A DNA stretch of 23,467 bases from DASXUC01 sp036004445 (GCA_036004445.1 DASYRL010000046.1:1-23467); one strand, 5' to 3'; positions 6,582-14,111 are shown, counted from the stretch's first letter. A program made the numbers and translations. The notes: a model not told the origin generated them from the sequence alone.

Positions 6582-7585
6582 CAGACCATCCCCCGCAAGG
6601 CGAGACCGACGGCCACCGTCAACTGTGCGCCGGAATTCCCGGCGCTCGCGGCTTCAAAGGCGCTGGGAATGACCAGGCCGGCGAACGGTGCAGCTGGGAT
6701 GGCGGGAAGTTCGAGCTCGCCCGAGAGCGCCTCAAGCACGTCGGGCACCCCCACTCCGCCTCCGCACAGAATAAGGTCGTCGATGCTGGCCCCGCCGAAC
6801 TGCGCCCGATAGTAGTCGAGCGAGCGGCGGAGCTGAACCGTAAGCCCGCCGAGCGCAGCATACCCTGCAGCCATGCCTGCCTGCACCACATCCGTTTGCC
6901 CTGAGCCTGTTGATGGGCGTCCCTGCTCCACGCCGATGGGCACGGTGCGGCTGAACTGTGGGATGCCGTTCGCCACAATCGACACACAGGTCGTGGACGC
7001 CCCCAGCTCGATCACGGCGTGGGTCCCATTCGCCACCTGCGAGCGCAGCGCGCGCGTGACCGCCAGGGCTCCGATCTCAACCGCTTCGACGTATATGTGC
7101 GCGGCTTCCAGAGTATCGATGTAACTCATAACGAGACCTTCGGGCGCCGCCGCCAGCAGCACCTCGATCTGTCGCTGGCCATCGTCGGTCACCTCACGCA
7201 CCAGTTGCACGTCGATGACGGCCTCGTCGACAGGGATCGGGAGGTGGCGTTCGGCCTCCCACTTGATGGCCTGTTTGAGTTCGTCCTCCGGAATGGGGGG
7301 TAGCCGCAGCACGCGGGCAAGGACGTTCTGGCCGGTAACGGAGATCACGGCGCGCCGTCTGCGGACGTCGGCAGATGCGAGAAGGGACGATACGGCCTGC
7401 GCCACCACGCTGCGGTCGAGGATGATGCCGCCCTCGACCGCGCCGTCAGGAGTCGGCTGCTGGCCCAGGTGAACGACCTCGAGCCCCTTCGAGGTCCGGC
7501 GGATCTCGACGGCCTTGATCGAGGCCTTCCCGACGTCGATCCCCAGGCCGACGGCGCCGATTTGCAGAAAGTCGCGTACCGCCAT
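6581..7585 (-). CDS. pilM: type IV pilus assembly protein PilM
   Basis: 334 residues, actin/FtsA-like cytoplasmic ATPase fold. Visible pieces are the phosphate-1 loop GLGIDVGKASIKAVEI (about 13-28), the conserved EDELKQAIKWEAERHLPIP segment, the phosphate-2 loop VIELGASTTCVSIV and the adenosine-side GGGVGVPDVLEAL. PilM binds the PilN tail and links the platform to the motor. I start at 7585 (MAVRDFLQIG) with GAGGG upstream; an open frame to 7876 is antisense to pilV coding sequence and not plausible. Odd feature: residues about 223-232 (GRPSTGSGQT) are encoded by a dispersed repeat that also occurs between genes at 14898. Confidence 0.93.
   Translation of the reverse strand: MAVRDFLQIGAVGLGIDVGKASIKAVEIRRTSKGLEVVHLGQQPTPDGAVEGGIILDRSVVAQAVSSLLASADVRRRRAVISVTGQNVLARVLRLPPIPEDELKQAIKWEAERHLPIPVDEAVIDVQLVREVTDDGQRQIEVLLAAAPEGLVMSYIDTLEAAHIYVEAVEIGALAVTRALRSQVANGTHAVIELGASTTCVSIVANGIPQFSRTVPIGVEQGRPSTGSGQTDVVQAGMAAGYAALGGLTVQLRRSLDYYRAQFGGASIDDLILCGGGVGVPDVLEALSGELELPAIPAAPFAGLVIPSAFEAASAGNSGAQLTVAVGLALRGMV
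6892..6918 (-). repeat. Dispersed 27-bp repeat inside pilM
   Basis: Read on the minus strand this is GCCCATCAACAGGCTCAGGG followed by CAAACGG. It matches the intergenic copy at 14898-14924 except within a 4-nt stretch (ATCA versus TTCG). The segment is read in frame as the PSTGSGQT peptide after the phosphate-2 strand of PilM. Confidence 0.85.
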
Positions 7586-7629
7586 CGCAATCAGCCCTCT
7601 ATTCGTGCTGCTCTCACTGAGTCCCCCCA

Positions 7630-8313
7630 CTATGGGAAATTCACGATCACCGTGCTGAGAACCAAACACCGCGTGTCGGCTTCCGTGGGACCGCTGAGCG
7701 TACAGGTCGCGCCGGCCTGCGGCCACTTCACGATGACCGAGATCTTGGTGAGCTTCGCTTGCCCGGAGTACGAGGTCGTGACGGCCGTGACGCGCGTGTA
7801 CTTGACCCCGGTTTCGGTGGCGTTTTCGTAGCAGGTCCCGGCGGCGTTCAATACCTCCGTGTCGTTCCCCGGGCAATTCGCATTGCCCGACGCAAAGTTG
7901 AATGACCCGTTGACGTTTGCCTGCGAGACCCAGCTGAAAGGCCGGCTGCGCACCTGCTCCAGCCGCGACGCCGCCAGCTGCGCCCCTGTCGTCTCGTCGC
8001 GTCCCTTCACCGCCGTCAGCGACGCGAGCGGATAGTACGCGCCGAGCAGGAAGATCACCATACCCATCAAGACCAGGGCGACCAGGAGTTCGATGAGGGC
8101 GAGGCCACTTTGTGACTCGTGACTCGTGACTCGTGACTCGAAAATGCAGTCATTGCGAGCGAAGCGAAGCAATCTCGACCTGTCGGATGACGACGAGATT
8201 GCTTCGTCCCGCCATGTCCTCACGGGCTCGCGGCTTCGGCTCACACTCTCCTCGCAATGACTAAGAAATCGTTGGTCGCTGATCCCTGGTCCCCGGTCCA
8301 TGGTCCCTGCCAT
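7630..8313 (-). CDS. PilV-like minor prepilin with repeat-expanded leader
   Basis: The C-terminal 158 residues are a clear type IV prepilin: processing site SG|LALIELLVALVLMGMVIF with Glu at +5, then a PilV-like body (GAQLAASRLEQVRSRPF) with cysteines and a C-terminal strand (CLVLSTVIVNF). The ATG at 8313 overlaps the upstream pilX-like stop as TGATG, the coupling used elsewhere in this operon. That start would give a 70-residue leader before the cleavage site, most of it encoded by heptamer repeats and a palindromic element (8112-8307). A rare TTG about 22 residues before the cleavage glycine is the alternative. The gene is intact in frame through the insertion. The prepilin call is firm, the start is not. 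Confidence 0.75.
   Translation of the reverse strand: MAGTMDRGPGISDQRFLSHCEESVSRSREPVRTWRDEAISSSSDRSRLLRFARNDCIFESRVTSHESQSGLALIELLVALVLMGMVIFLLGAYYPLASLTAVKGRDETTGAQLAASRLEQVRSRPFSWVSQANVNGSFNFASGNANCPGNDTEVLNAAGTCYENATETGVKYTRVTAVTTSYSGQAKLTKISVIVKWPQAGATCTLSGPTEADTRCLVLSTVIVNFP
8112..8140. repeat. Four perfect 7-bp tandem repeats (GTGACTC)
   Basis: GTGACTC is repeated four times without change from 8112 to 8139. It lies in the pilV leader-coding region on one side of the palindromic element 8148-8262. Confidence 0.95.
8148..8262. repeat. CATTGCGAG/CTCGCAATG palindromic element, copy 1
   Basis: Terminal inverted repeat AGTCATTGCGAG (8148-8159) and CTCGCAATGACT (8251-8262). An inner pair GAAGCAATCTCG / CGAGATTGCTTC makes it a multi-stem element of 115 bp. 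It lies in the leader-coding part of the pilV-like gene. The same family is seen at 9751 and 18321. Confidence 0.93.
8273..8307. repeat. Five degenerate 7-bp tandem repeats (TGGTCCC type)
   Basis: Units TGGTCGC, TGATCCC, TGGTCCC, CGGTCCA and TGGTCCC follow one another in strict 7-nt phase. They flank the palindromic element on the side opposite to the GTGACTC repeats and encode part of the presumed pilV leader. Confidence 0.88.
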
Positions 8314-9722
8314 CAGCGGCTCATCCACCCAATCGGGATCAGCGTCGGCGTGGCCGTGCTGGCGTTGAGCAGCGACGGGGGAAGCACGTCCAGCAGCGCG
8401 GGGTTGAACTCGACGCGGATGGAGCCGCGCAGCGTCACGTCTTCCTTCCCGACGATCATCCCGAAGCGGACGGCAATGTTCTTCTTCTGATTCCCAGAGG
8501 TATTGGGATCGCAATCCTGGGTGTTGGATGGGTCGGGCGCGAAGTCGATGAACAGGTCCTGATTTTCGATGTAGAACAGCCCCTCGATCAGCACGTCGCG
8601 GCATTGGTCGTTGAGCGCTGTCTCATTGAAGATCAGGCTTCGATTGACGACGAGAGCCGGCTCGCTGCAACTAGCTGAGACCGAAGGATCAGGACACGGC
8701 TTATAGGTAAACCCCGCATTGACCGTGAGGTTGCCCGTGCCAATTATCAGGGTGCCGATGATTTCTTTGATGTTCATCGCTTCGCTGAGCGTCGTGCCAT
8801 CATCCACGTAGAAGACCGCCGGACCCAGAAGCTTCCCATCCGCCGCGACGGTGCAACTTGTCGTATTGCAATTGTTGACCCAGGTTGTGAACGCCCCCGA
8901 GGTCGCAAAGTAGCAACCTCCCACGCGCCCGCAATCGTCGGCGGCGGCTTTGGCCTCGAAGCTGTCGGCATCGGCGCACGGCTCTGAGATGCGCACGCAG
9001 AACGTGGGAAACGCGGGACCGTTCGTATTGATGTCGCACTGGTAGATTCCCGTTGGCTGGCACGGATCTACTGCGCCGCCGCTCAGCGAATACCCCCGTG
9101 CTGTCGACAAGCCGCCGATGATCTGGGTCGCCGCATGTTGGATATCGATACTGACGGGCACACCCGTGCCGGCGGTCACAGGTCCTCCGCGCATCGCCAT
9201 CGGCCGGGTCGCCGGGAACGTGTTGATGACCACGGGCGCGTATGTCCCGCTGCTGATGACTCGTTCACGCAGGAGGATGCTCCGCAGACCATAGATCGTG
9301 TACGTAAACGCATTGGGAATGACCCGGACGGAGTACTGGACGGTCTTCGTCGCGAGATCGGTTAGGTCGGCCGGATCGTCCTTGGCGTGTCCCGTCGACC
9401 AGATCAGACGCATCGTACCAATCCTCTGGACGCAGACGCCGTACGTTCCGCTCTCCAGCGTGACTGCAGGGAATGTCAAGGTACCGATCGTGCAGGCGGC
9501 GACCTGGCCAAGGTTCGCATCGGCGCTCAGTCGGTTCAGGGCGTCGCTCACGCCGGCCTCACCGAGGTACAGCGCGGCCAGCTCGAAGCGCTGGTTACCG
9601 GAAATGGACAGTTCGGTCAACGCGTTGTTGACCATGGCCAGCCCCAATACAGTCAAGAGCACGATCAGGACCAACACGACGGTCAGGGCGGCGCCCCGCT
9701 CCCCTTTCAACCGACCTTGCAT
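8313..9722 (-). CDS. PilX-like pilus protein (N-terminal prepilin-type helix)
   Basis: 469 residues. The N-terminus MQGRLKGERGAALTVVLVLI carries a basic leader, Gly, then a long hydrophobic helix (about 11-31) as in PilX_N proteins, which lack the strict Glu+5. The body is large, Cys-rich and beta-rich (for example CVRISEPCADADSFEAKAAA, DDCGRVGGCYF), typical of big tip-located minor pilins or GspK-like proteins. The annotated ATG has AGGAG directly next to it and AGGAGG 11 nt upstream; a TTG at 9710 is an alternative. It lies between the PilW-like and PilV-like genes, as in PilWXV operons. Its stop overlaps the pilV start. Confidence 0.85.
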   Translation of the reverse strand: MQGRLKGERGAALTVVLVLIVLLTVLGLAMVNNALTELSISGNQRFELAALYLGEAGVSDALNRLSADANLGQVAACTIGTLTFPAVTLESGTYGVCVQRIGTMRLIWSTGHAKDDPADLTDLATKTVQYSVRVIPNAFTYTIYGLRSILLRERVISSGTYAPVVINTFPATRPMAMRGGPVTAGTGVPVSIDIQHAATQIIGGLSTARGYSLSGGAVDPCQPTGIYQCDINTNGPAFPTFCVRISEPCADADSFEAKAAADDCGRVGGCYFATSGAFTTWVNNCNTTSCTVAADGKLLGPAVFYVDDGTTLSEAMNIKEIIGTLIIGTGNLTVNAGFTYKPCPDPSVSASCSEPALVVNRSLIFNETALNDQCRDVLIEGLFYIENQDLFIDFAPDPSNTQDCDPNTSGNQKKNIAVRFGMIVGKEDVTLRGSIRVEFNPALLDVLPPSLLNASTATPTLIPIGWMSR

Positions 9723-9750
9723 CTCCTATCGACCCTCCTATTCCCCATTG

Positions 9751-9857
9751 GTCATTGCGAGCGAAGCGAAGCAATCTCGAGATTGCTTCCCGCCACGGCT
9801 GCTGCGCAGCCTCGCGGCTTCGGTCCCAGGGCTAGGGCGTGCGCTCCTCGCAATGAC
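9751..9857. repeat. CATTGCGAG/CTCGCAATG palindromic element, copy 2
   Basis: 107 bp with ends GTCATTGCGAG and CTCGCAATGAC and inner pair GAAGCAATCTCG / CGAGATTGCTTC. It fills the gap between the pilW-like stop (9867) and the pilX-like start (9722). It could form a hairpin in the operon mRNA. Confidence 0.93.
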
Positions 9858-9866
9858 AACCGTATG

Positions 9867-10847
9867 CTAGTCTCGCAGCCTAAGTTGCATCGACAGCTGC
9901 GCCGTCTGCGCCACCCCGCTGCCGGTCGTCTGGCTGCCCGAAACCGAAACCGTGAATACCTGCGCGGTCACCGGCCGGCCGATCGCGTGGCAGGCCGCAA
10001 GCGGCGCGTTCAGCGTGATGGTCGTCCCCGAAATCGCGGTGATCGTGCGTACCTCCTTGTACTCCTTGACCGTCTCCAACGGAGTCGCGCACGTGGAGGA
10101 GGGAGCGAGTTGACCGATCCCGATCACGTCGTTGACGACGAACGATGCGGCGCTCACCACGCTGATCGTCGCGCTCCCCAGATTCGCGGCCGAGGCGAGC
10201 GTGGTCTGAGGGCGCGTGATCGTGAACGCCATCACGCCGGCAGCGATGGGTGTGCTGTTCCGGAGTACCTGCCCGCCGCTGTCAAGCTCGTAGCGCGCCG
10301 GCAGCGGCGTCACCACCTCTCCCTGCTGACGAGGGTACGTCAATGGGGCCGAAAACCCGACTTTGGTGGACCCCGATGGGCAGACCAGGCTGCCGCTGCA
10401 GCCACCGGCCAGACAGCTGATGGCGGCCGCCTCATACTTGTACGGCGACAGGAAGAACAGCGTGCCCGAGACGACGAGGCCGTCGGCTTCCTCCAGACAG
10501 ACTTCTTGGGGTGGGTTCAGGTTGGTGCCGACGTCTGACGCGATGAACGCGGTAGAGTCGAAGTCCAGGCACTGCGTCCCCGAGGCCGCCGCCGGACACG
10601 AGGCGTTGGGCGCCACGTACACCCGGGCGTCGGAACTGCGCCGAGCGTCGCGCGCCAGGCGGTCCAGGAGGACTCGTAAGTTCTGCTGCACGTCTGTCTG
10701 GCTCTGCGCGATGACCCACTCCCGCATGATGAAGTTCGTCATCCCGTACATCGCCACCAGGGCAAGGGTGAGCACGAACATCGCGACGACGACCTCGATG
10801 AGCGTCATGCCCTGCTCTGAGACCCTGTGACCAGGGAGACGCCTCAC
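9867..10847 (-). CDS. PilW-like minor prepilin
   Basis: 326 residues. Leader MRRLPGHRVSEQG and cleavage G|MTLIEVVVAMFVLTLALVA with Glu at +5. After the helix comes QNLRVLLDRLARDARRSS, typical of PilW/GspJ-like minor pilins, then a long beta-rich body with many cysteines (for example SCLAGGCSGSLVC). The start is a GTG at 10847 that overlaps the stop of the upstream vapC as GTGA, so this pilin gene is translationally coupled to a toxin gene. It probably acts in pilus initiation at the tip together with the PilX- and PilV-like proteins. Confidence 0.9.
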   Translation of the reverse strand: MRRLPGHRVSEQGMTLIEVVVAMFVLTLALVAMYGMTNFIMREWVIAQSQTDVQQNLRVLLDRLARDARRSSDARVYVAPNASCPAAASGTQCLDFDSTAFIASDVGTNLNPPQEVCLEEADGLVVSGTLFFLSPYKYEAAAISCLAGGCSGSLVCPSGSTKVGFSAPLTYPRQQGEVVTPLPARYELDSGGQVLRNSTPIAAGVMAFTITRPQTTLASAANLGSATISVVSAASFVVNDVIGIGQLAPSSTCATPLETVKEYKEVRTITAISGTTITLNAPLAACHAIGRPVTAQVFTVSVSGSQTTGSGVAQTAQLSMQLRLRD

Positions 10848-11245
10848 ATCCAGTTCTCGACTCGTAGTTCTGGAATTCGCTGGAAATGCCGCGTGTTGCC
10901 CGTCACAACCGTCAGGTCGTGCGTCAACGCGATCGAGGCGATGCGTAGGTCGGGCTCAGCAACCGTCGTGCCAGTCTCCTCCAACCGCGCCCGCAGCGCT
11001 CCGTACCTTTCAGCTGCCGCCCGATCGAAGGGGAGGACTCGCACTTGTGACCAGACGCGTTCGCCGAGTTGACGCAGGAGATGGTCGCGTCTCTGGCTCC
11101 GGTAGGCGCCGTAGACCATTTCGCCCACTGTGATGGCGCTTGTGAACTGTTCTTCCGCAGGAACTGCAGCCAGCCGCGCCAGCAATCGGGGCGACGGGGC
11201 CCGTTTCAAGACCTCGCTCAGCGTATCGGTATCGAACAGGTACAT
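10844..11245 (-). CDS. vapC: VapC-family PIN-domain toxin
   Basis: 133 residues, usual length for VapC. PIN-domain acidic residues are visible: Asp5 (MYLFDTDTLSEVLK), Glu42 (ITVGEMVYGA) and Asp99 (EPDLRIASIALTH); the fourth position is Asn117 (VVTGNTRHF), common in this subgroup. VapC toxins are ribonucleases, usually cleaving tRNA or rRNA. The ATG follows the antitoxin stop with no gap (TAGATG). The gene's stop overlaps the pilW-like start. Confidence 0.93.
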   Translation of the reverse strand: MYLFDTDTLSEVLKRAPSPRLLARLAAVPAEEQFTSAITVGEMVYGAYRSQRRDHLLRQLGERVWSQVRVLPFDRAAAERYGALRARLEETGTTVAEPDLRIASIALTHDLTVVTGNTRHFQRIPELRVENWM

Positions 11246-11533
11246 CTAAGGCTCGATTGGGACCTGTCGGTCCTTCGCCCGACCGCGCTGCCGATAAATG
11301 TGATGGATGAGCTCGTCAAGCTCATCGAAGTCTGCCCACGCGCCGATCGCGGCCAGCAGTCCGCGGCCTGCACTGGGTGCCTGGTCGAGTCGCGCCAGAT
11401 CATCAGCGGGGACCAGGGCAACCATCGGGACATTGCGGCGCTGAATGAGAAAACGCTCCCCCTTGTAGGCCACCCGACTCATCAACTCAGACAGCCGACG
11501 CTTGGCCTCTGCGACGTTCAAGGTGGTTGGCAC
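11246..11533 (-). CDS. Phd/YefM-family antitoxin
   Basis: 95 residues. The N-terminal half is a Phd/YefM DNA-binding fold (NVAEAKRRLSELMSRV, then GERFLIQRRNVPMVALVPAD, about 6-44). The C-terminal half should wrap the toxin. The start is GTG at 11533 with AAGGAG 6 nt upstream. It is immediately followed by vapC. Antitoxins of this family repress their own operon; direct copies of GGACAT lie between promoter and start and could be the operator. Confidence 0.9.
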   Translation of the reverse strand: MPTTLNVAEAKRRLSELMSRVAYKGERFLIQRRNVPMVALVPADDLARLDQAPSAGRGLLAAIGAWADFDELDELIHHIYRQRGRAKDRQVPIEP

Positions 11534-11577
11534 GGCGCTCTCCTTTATGGCAAGATGTCCTCATGTCCTATAGGCTT

Positions 11578-11606
11578 ATGGTACCGCTCGGATGAGTAGC
11601 CGTCAA
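11578..11606 (-). promoter_or_regulatory. Predicted promoter of the phd-vapC pair
   Basis: On the minus strand, TTGACG (11601-11606) and TACCAT (11578-11583) are 17 nt apart, a sigma70-like arrangement. The -35 box overlaps the stop codon of the FimT-like gene. Downstream, before the antitoxin RBS, are CCTATAGG and two GGACAT copies that could bind the antitoxin. Not tested. Confidence 0.5.
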
Positions 11607-12073
11607 GGCACGCAATCCTCCACCAATCCGTCGAGGATCTCGGATCGGCCGGTTGCCGGCCGGACCTTGACGGTCACTGAGTAGCCGGTCGTGTTCGTCA
11701 AGCAAAAACTGCCAGTCACTAAGGGAGCTCCCGTGGCCGCAAATTCCACAGTGTTTGACGTGAATCCAGCCATGGTAAGGGTCACGTCGACGGGCAGTTC
11801 AACCTGCTTGACCGCGGTGCTGTCCGCCACCCGCTCAATACGGTAGTAGCCGGGGGTCCCAGCAGTGACCGCAAGCCGGTAGTTCTCGTCCCGGGCGACC
11901 GCCTGCTGCTGCGTCAGCCGGACGTCACCGGCCAGGGAACGGGCGAGCGCCTGGAGGGCCAGCAGCGATCGGTACCCGGTGAGTCGACCCACCGCCACAA
12001 ACGTCAGTATCCCGAACAAGATCAAGACGATGAGAATCTCTATGGCGGTCATCCCACGCTCACTCCGCAGCAT
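11603..12073 (-). CDS. FimT/GspH-like pseudopilin
   Basis: 156 residues from the ATG at 12073. Short leader MLRSERG, cleavage G|MTAIEILIVLILFGILTFVA with Glu at +5, then ALQALARSLAGDVRLTQQQA, the helix typical of GspH/FimT. A C-terminal cysteine pair (GSFCLTN and VEDCVP) could form a disulfide. The open frame continues upstream to 12160, but the extra residues would give an atypical leader, and a GAGG motif precedes the chosen ATG. It probably belongs to the minor-pilin tip or initiation complex. Confidence 0.88.
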   Translation of the reverse strand: MLRSERGMTAIEILIVLILFGILTFVAVGRLTGYRSLLALQALARSLAGDVRLTQQQAVARDENYRLAVTAGTPGYYRIERVADSTAVKQVELPVDVTLTMAGFTSNTVEFAATGAPLVTGSFCLTNTTGYSVTVKVRPATGRSEILDGLVEDCVP

Positions 12074-12124
12074 GATTGACGCCTCGCTGGCCAGATCGTG
12101 TGTTTCTCCGCACTCGTGCATCCA

Positions 12125-12154
12125 TAATACAAGGGGGCGGCTCATGCCGCCCCC
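12125..12154 (-). terminator. Predicted hairpin terminator after pilA
   Basis: Perfect 9-bp GC stem, GGGGGCGGC (12133-12141) pairing with GCCGCCCCC (12146-12154), with a 4-nt loop. On the minus strand it is followed by TTGTATTAT. It lies 30 nt beyond the pilA stop, so it may make pilA mRNA more abundant than downstream genes. The T-run is only partial. Confidence 0.6.
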
Positions 12155-12184
12155 TGCCACACCGCTTGTTACCCTACCCTGTGC

Positions 12185-12694
12185 TCATGGGGTTGGATCT
12201 TCAACAGGCACCCCATTGGCGGCACTCTCCGCTGTGAGTCCATTGTCAGTCCTTAACACCAGGAGGTAAGGCTGCGTAAGGCCTGAGACGTCACCGGTGG
12301 TGGCCACCCGGATTCCAAACCAGGTCGTCGTGTCGTCGTCAGCAGTACATGTCGTGGTGGCAACTGCGATAGGAAAGTCAGTATCATCGCCACAAATCAA
12401 GTTCGTGTCGCCCGTCCACTGCCATGCCTCCGAGTTGATGGGTTTTGTCCATCCGACCTTGCTGAAAGTATCGCACTTTTCAGCTTTGAAGTTCTTCTCA
12501 ACGAGACACGACCACTCCAGTGCTTTCCACTCCGACGCAATCTGTCGGGCCTCTGCGACGTACGCCCGTGTCCGCGCTCCGGTGAACAGGGGCAGGGCGA
12601 TCAGCAGCAGGATCCCGATGATGGCGATGACGATGGCGATCTCGATGAGGGTGAACCCCCGCCGATCCCGCAGCGCCTTCCAGATCCGATGCAT
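12185..12694 (-). CDS. pilA: major type IV pilin PilA
   Basis: 169 residues. Leader MHRIWKALRDRRG, cleavage G|FTLIEIAIVIAIIGILLLIA with Glu at +5: a textbook N-methylated type IV pilin start. The body has four cysteines (WSCLVEKNFKAEKC; ICGDDTDFP; TTTC), enough for two disulfides. Gene position directly after pilC, its own strong ribosome binding site (GAGGAGGAGA) and a terminator-like hairpin behind it argue that this is the major subunit. Alternative: another pseudopilin; size and processing motif favour PilA. Confidence 0.88.
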   Translation of the reverse strand: MHRIWKALRDRRGFTLIEIAIVIAIIGILLLIALPLFTGARTRAYVAEARQIASEWKALEWSCLVEKNFKAEKCDTFSKVGWTKPINSEAWQWTGDTNLICGDDTDFPIAVATTTCTADDDTTTWFGIRVATTGDVSGLTQPYLLVLRTDNGLTAESAANGVPVEDPTP

Positions 12695-12860
12695 CTTCGT
12701 CTCCTCCTCAGATTTGGCTGTCCCCGGTTCCGCGGCCCCGCGTCAGCGGGCAGCCTCGCTTTTGAATCCTTGCAGTCTTAATGCTACTCAGGGGCCCTGA
12801 CCGGACAATGGGAACTTCGTCCGGGCCGTGGGCCGAATGGCCCATGGGTCTCGGCAGACC
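12695..12860 (-). other. 166-bp gap between pilC and pilA
   Basis: Holds the pilA ribosome binding site. A palindrome, TCAGGGGCCCTGA, lies at 12788-12800, and a hairpin (TGGGCC GAAT GGCCCA) at 12829-12844 just after the pilC stop. No convincing sigma70 or sigma54 promoter for pilA could be identified by eye. Confidence 0.55.
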
Positions 12861-14075
12861 CTACCGCGGCAGGTTGGAAACCAGGGACCAGATCGGAAGA
12901 AGAACGGAAAGTGCGACTAAACCGACGACGGCTCCCACACCAATGATCAGAACAGGCTCAATGATGGAGGCGAAACGCTTGACGGTGTTGTCCACCTCCC
13001 GCTCGTAGAATTCGGCGACCTTGTTCAGGATATCCTCCATCGCTCCAGTCTCTTCACCGACGCGCACCATTTGCACGATCATCGGCGGCATGAGCGGGCT
13101 CCCGCTGAGGGCGTCGGCCATTGACTGTCCCTCCCGCATGCGCCCCCGGGCCCGCTCGACCGCATCGCCAACGACCCGGTTGCCCAACGCACCCGCGACC
13201 GCCGTGAGGCCCTCCAGGATCGGTACGCCGCTGCGGATCACCACCGCCAGCGAGCGGCCGAAGCGCGCGTAGGCGAGTTTGAGCACGATCGGCCCCATGA
13301 TCGGCACCCGCAGCATCAGCGGGTCAATGAGACGCTGCCCGCCGGGGGATCCGCGCAGCACGAAGATGCCGACGACCATGCCGCCGAAGCCAAACAAGAT
13401 CAGCCACCAGAACTGCCGGACCAGTTGGCTCACTCGCAGCATGACCACCGTAATCAGAGGCAGGCCGATCTTGAAGGACGCGAAAATCGAAGCAAATGAC
13501 GGGATGATGAAGATTATTGCGCCGACGGCCACTAACATTGTGAAACCAAGCACGAGCAACGGATACGTCGCCGCCGTCCGGACGCGCTGAATGAGATCCA
13601 GTTCCCGCTCGAGATAGTCGGCCAGATAATTCAGCGAGGTGTCTAGCACTCCGCTGACTTCCCCCGCCCTCACGGTGTTCACGTAGAATTCGAAAAATGC
13701 CTGTGGGTGCTTCGCAATCTCCCCGGACAGACTTCCCCCCTGCTCGATGCCCACGCGCACACTGGCGATGATCTCTTTCAATCGGGGGTTAGTGGATTGT
13801 TCCTCCAGCACGCGCAGGGCGCTGACAATGGGCAGGCCTGCCGAGATCATCGTCGCGAGCTGGCGCGTGAACAGCACCAGCTCTGTTCGATTGACACGAA
13901 AGAACCGGCTGACCTGGCGGGCGGCGGATACAGCCTCTTCCTGCCTGACGAGCGAGGTGACCATGAATCCTCGGCCGCGCAGCGCAACGGCGGCGGCCCG
14001 CTCGTTCTCTGCCTCCAGTGTCCCGGTCTCCAGGACCCCCGCGCGCCCGCGGGCACGGTACACGTATCTGGCCAT
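12861..14075 (-). CDS. pilC: type IV pilus platform protein PilC
   Basis: 404 residues. N-terminal MARYVYRARGRAGVLETGTL is the PilC/GspF start. Two T2SSF domains follow (about 70-195 and 270-395), with ELVLFTRQLATMISAGLPIV and the second-domain motif FGRSLAVVIRSGVPILEGL. Three hydrophobic helices surround GFTMLVAVGAIIFIIPSFA, WWLILFGFGGMVVGIFVL and IGVGAVVGLVALSVLLPIW. It is the inner-membrane rotor on which PilB acts. The ATG at 14075 lacks a ribosome binding site but lies 7 nt after a good -10 box, so the mRNA may be leaderless; a second in-frame ATG at 14084 overlaps that box. Confidence 0.93.
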   Translation of the reverse strand: MARYVYRARGRAGVLETGTLEAENERAAAVALRGRGFMVTSLVRQEEAVSAARQVSRFFRVNRTELVLFTRQLATMISAGLPIVSALRVLEEQSTNPRLKEIIASVRVGIEQGGSLSGEIAKHPQAFFEFYVNTVRAGEVSGVLDTSLNYLADYLERELDLIQRVRTAATYPLLVLGFTMLVAVGAIIFIIPSFASIFASFKIGLPLITVVMLRVSQLVRQFWWLILFGFGGMVVGIFVLRGSPGGQRLIDPLMLRVPIMGPIVLKLAYARFGRSLAVVIRSGVPILEGLTAVAGALGNRVVGDAVERARGRMREGQSMADALSGSPLMPPMIVQMVRVGEETGAMEDILNKVAEFYEREVDNTVKRFASIIEPVLIIGVGAVVGLVALSVLLPIWSLVSNLPR

Positions 14076-14082
14076 CGCGGCC

Positions 14083-14111
14083 ATTCTATCGGCTCGTTTC
14101 AGTCGCCGCAA
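14083..14111 (-). promoter_or_regulatory. Predicted promoter of pilC (leaderless)
   Basis: On the minus strand, TTGCGG (14106-14111), a 17-nt spacer, then TAGAAT (14083-14088; five of six consensus bases). Seven bases separate the -10 box from the pilC ATG, placing transcription start at the initiation codon. This would be the first promoter of the pilC-pilA operon. Confidence 0.55.

Noticed and set aside
7586..7876. N-terminal extension of PilM
   Set aside because: It overlaps pilV coding sequence in another frame, and the extra residues resemble no PilM; MAVRDFLQIG is the normal start.
8148..8262. IS element
   Set aside because: No transposase reading frame; too short, better seen as a palindromic repeat.
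8314..8604. Longer pilV reading frame
   Set aside because: It lies inside the pilX-like gene in another frame; the TGATG overlap at 8313 is a better start.
12695..12860. Sigma54 promoter for pilA
   Set aside because: No GG-N10-GC pair with adequate flanks was found by eye.
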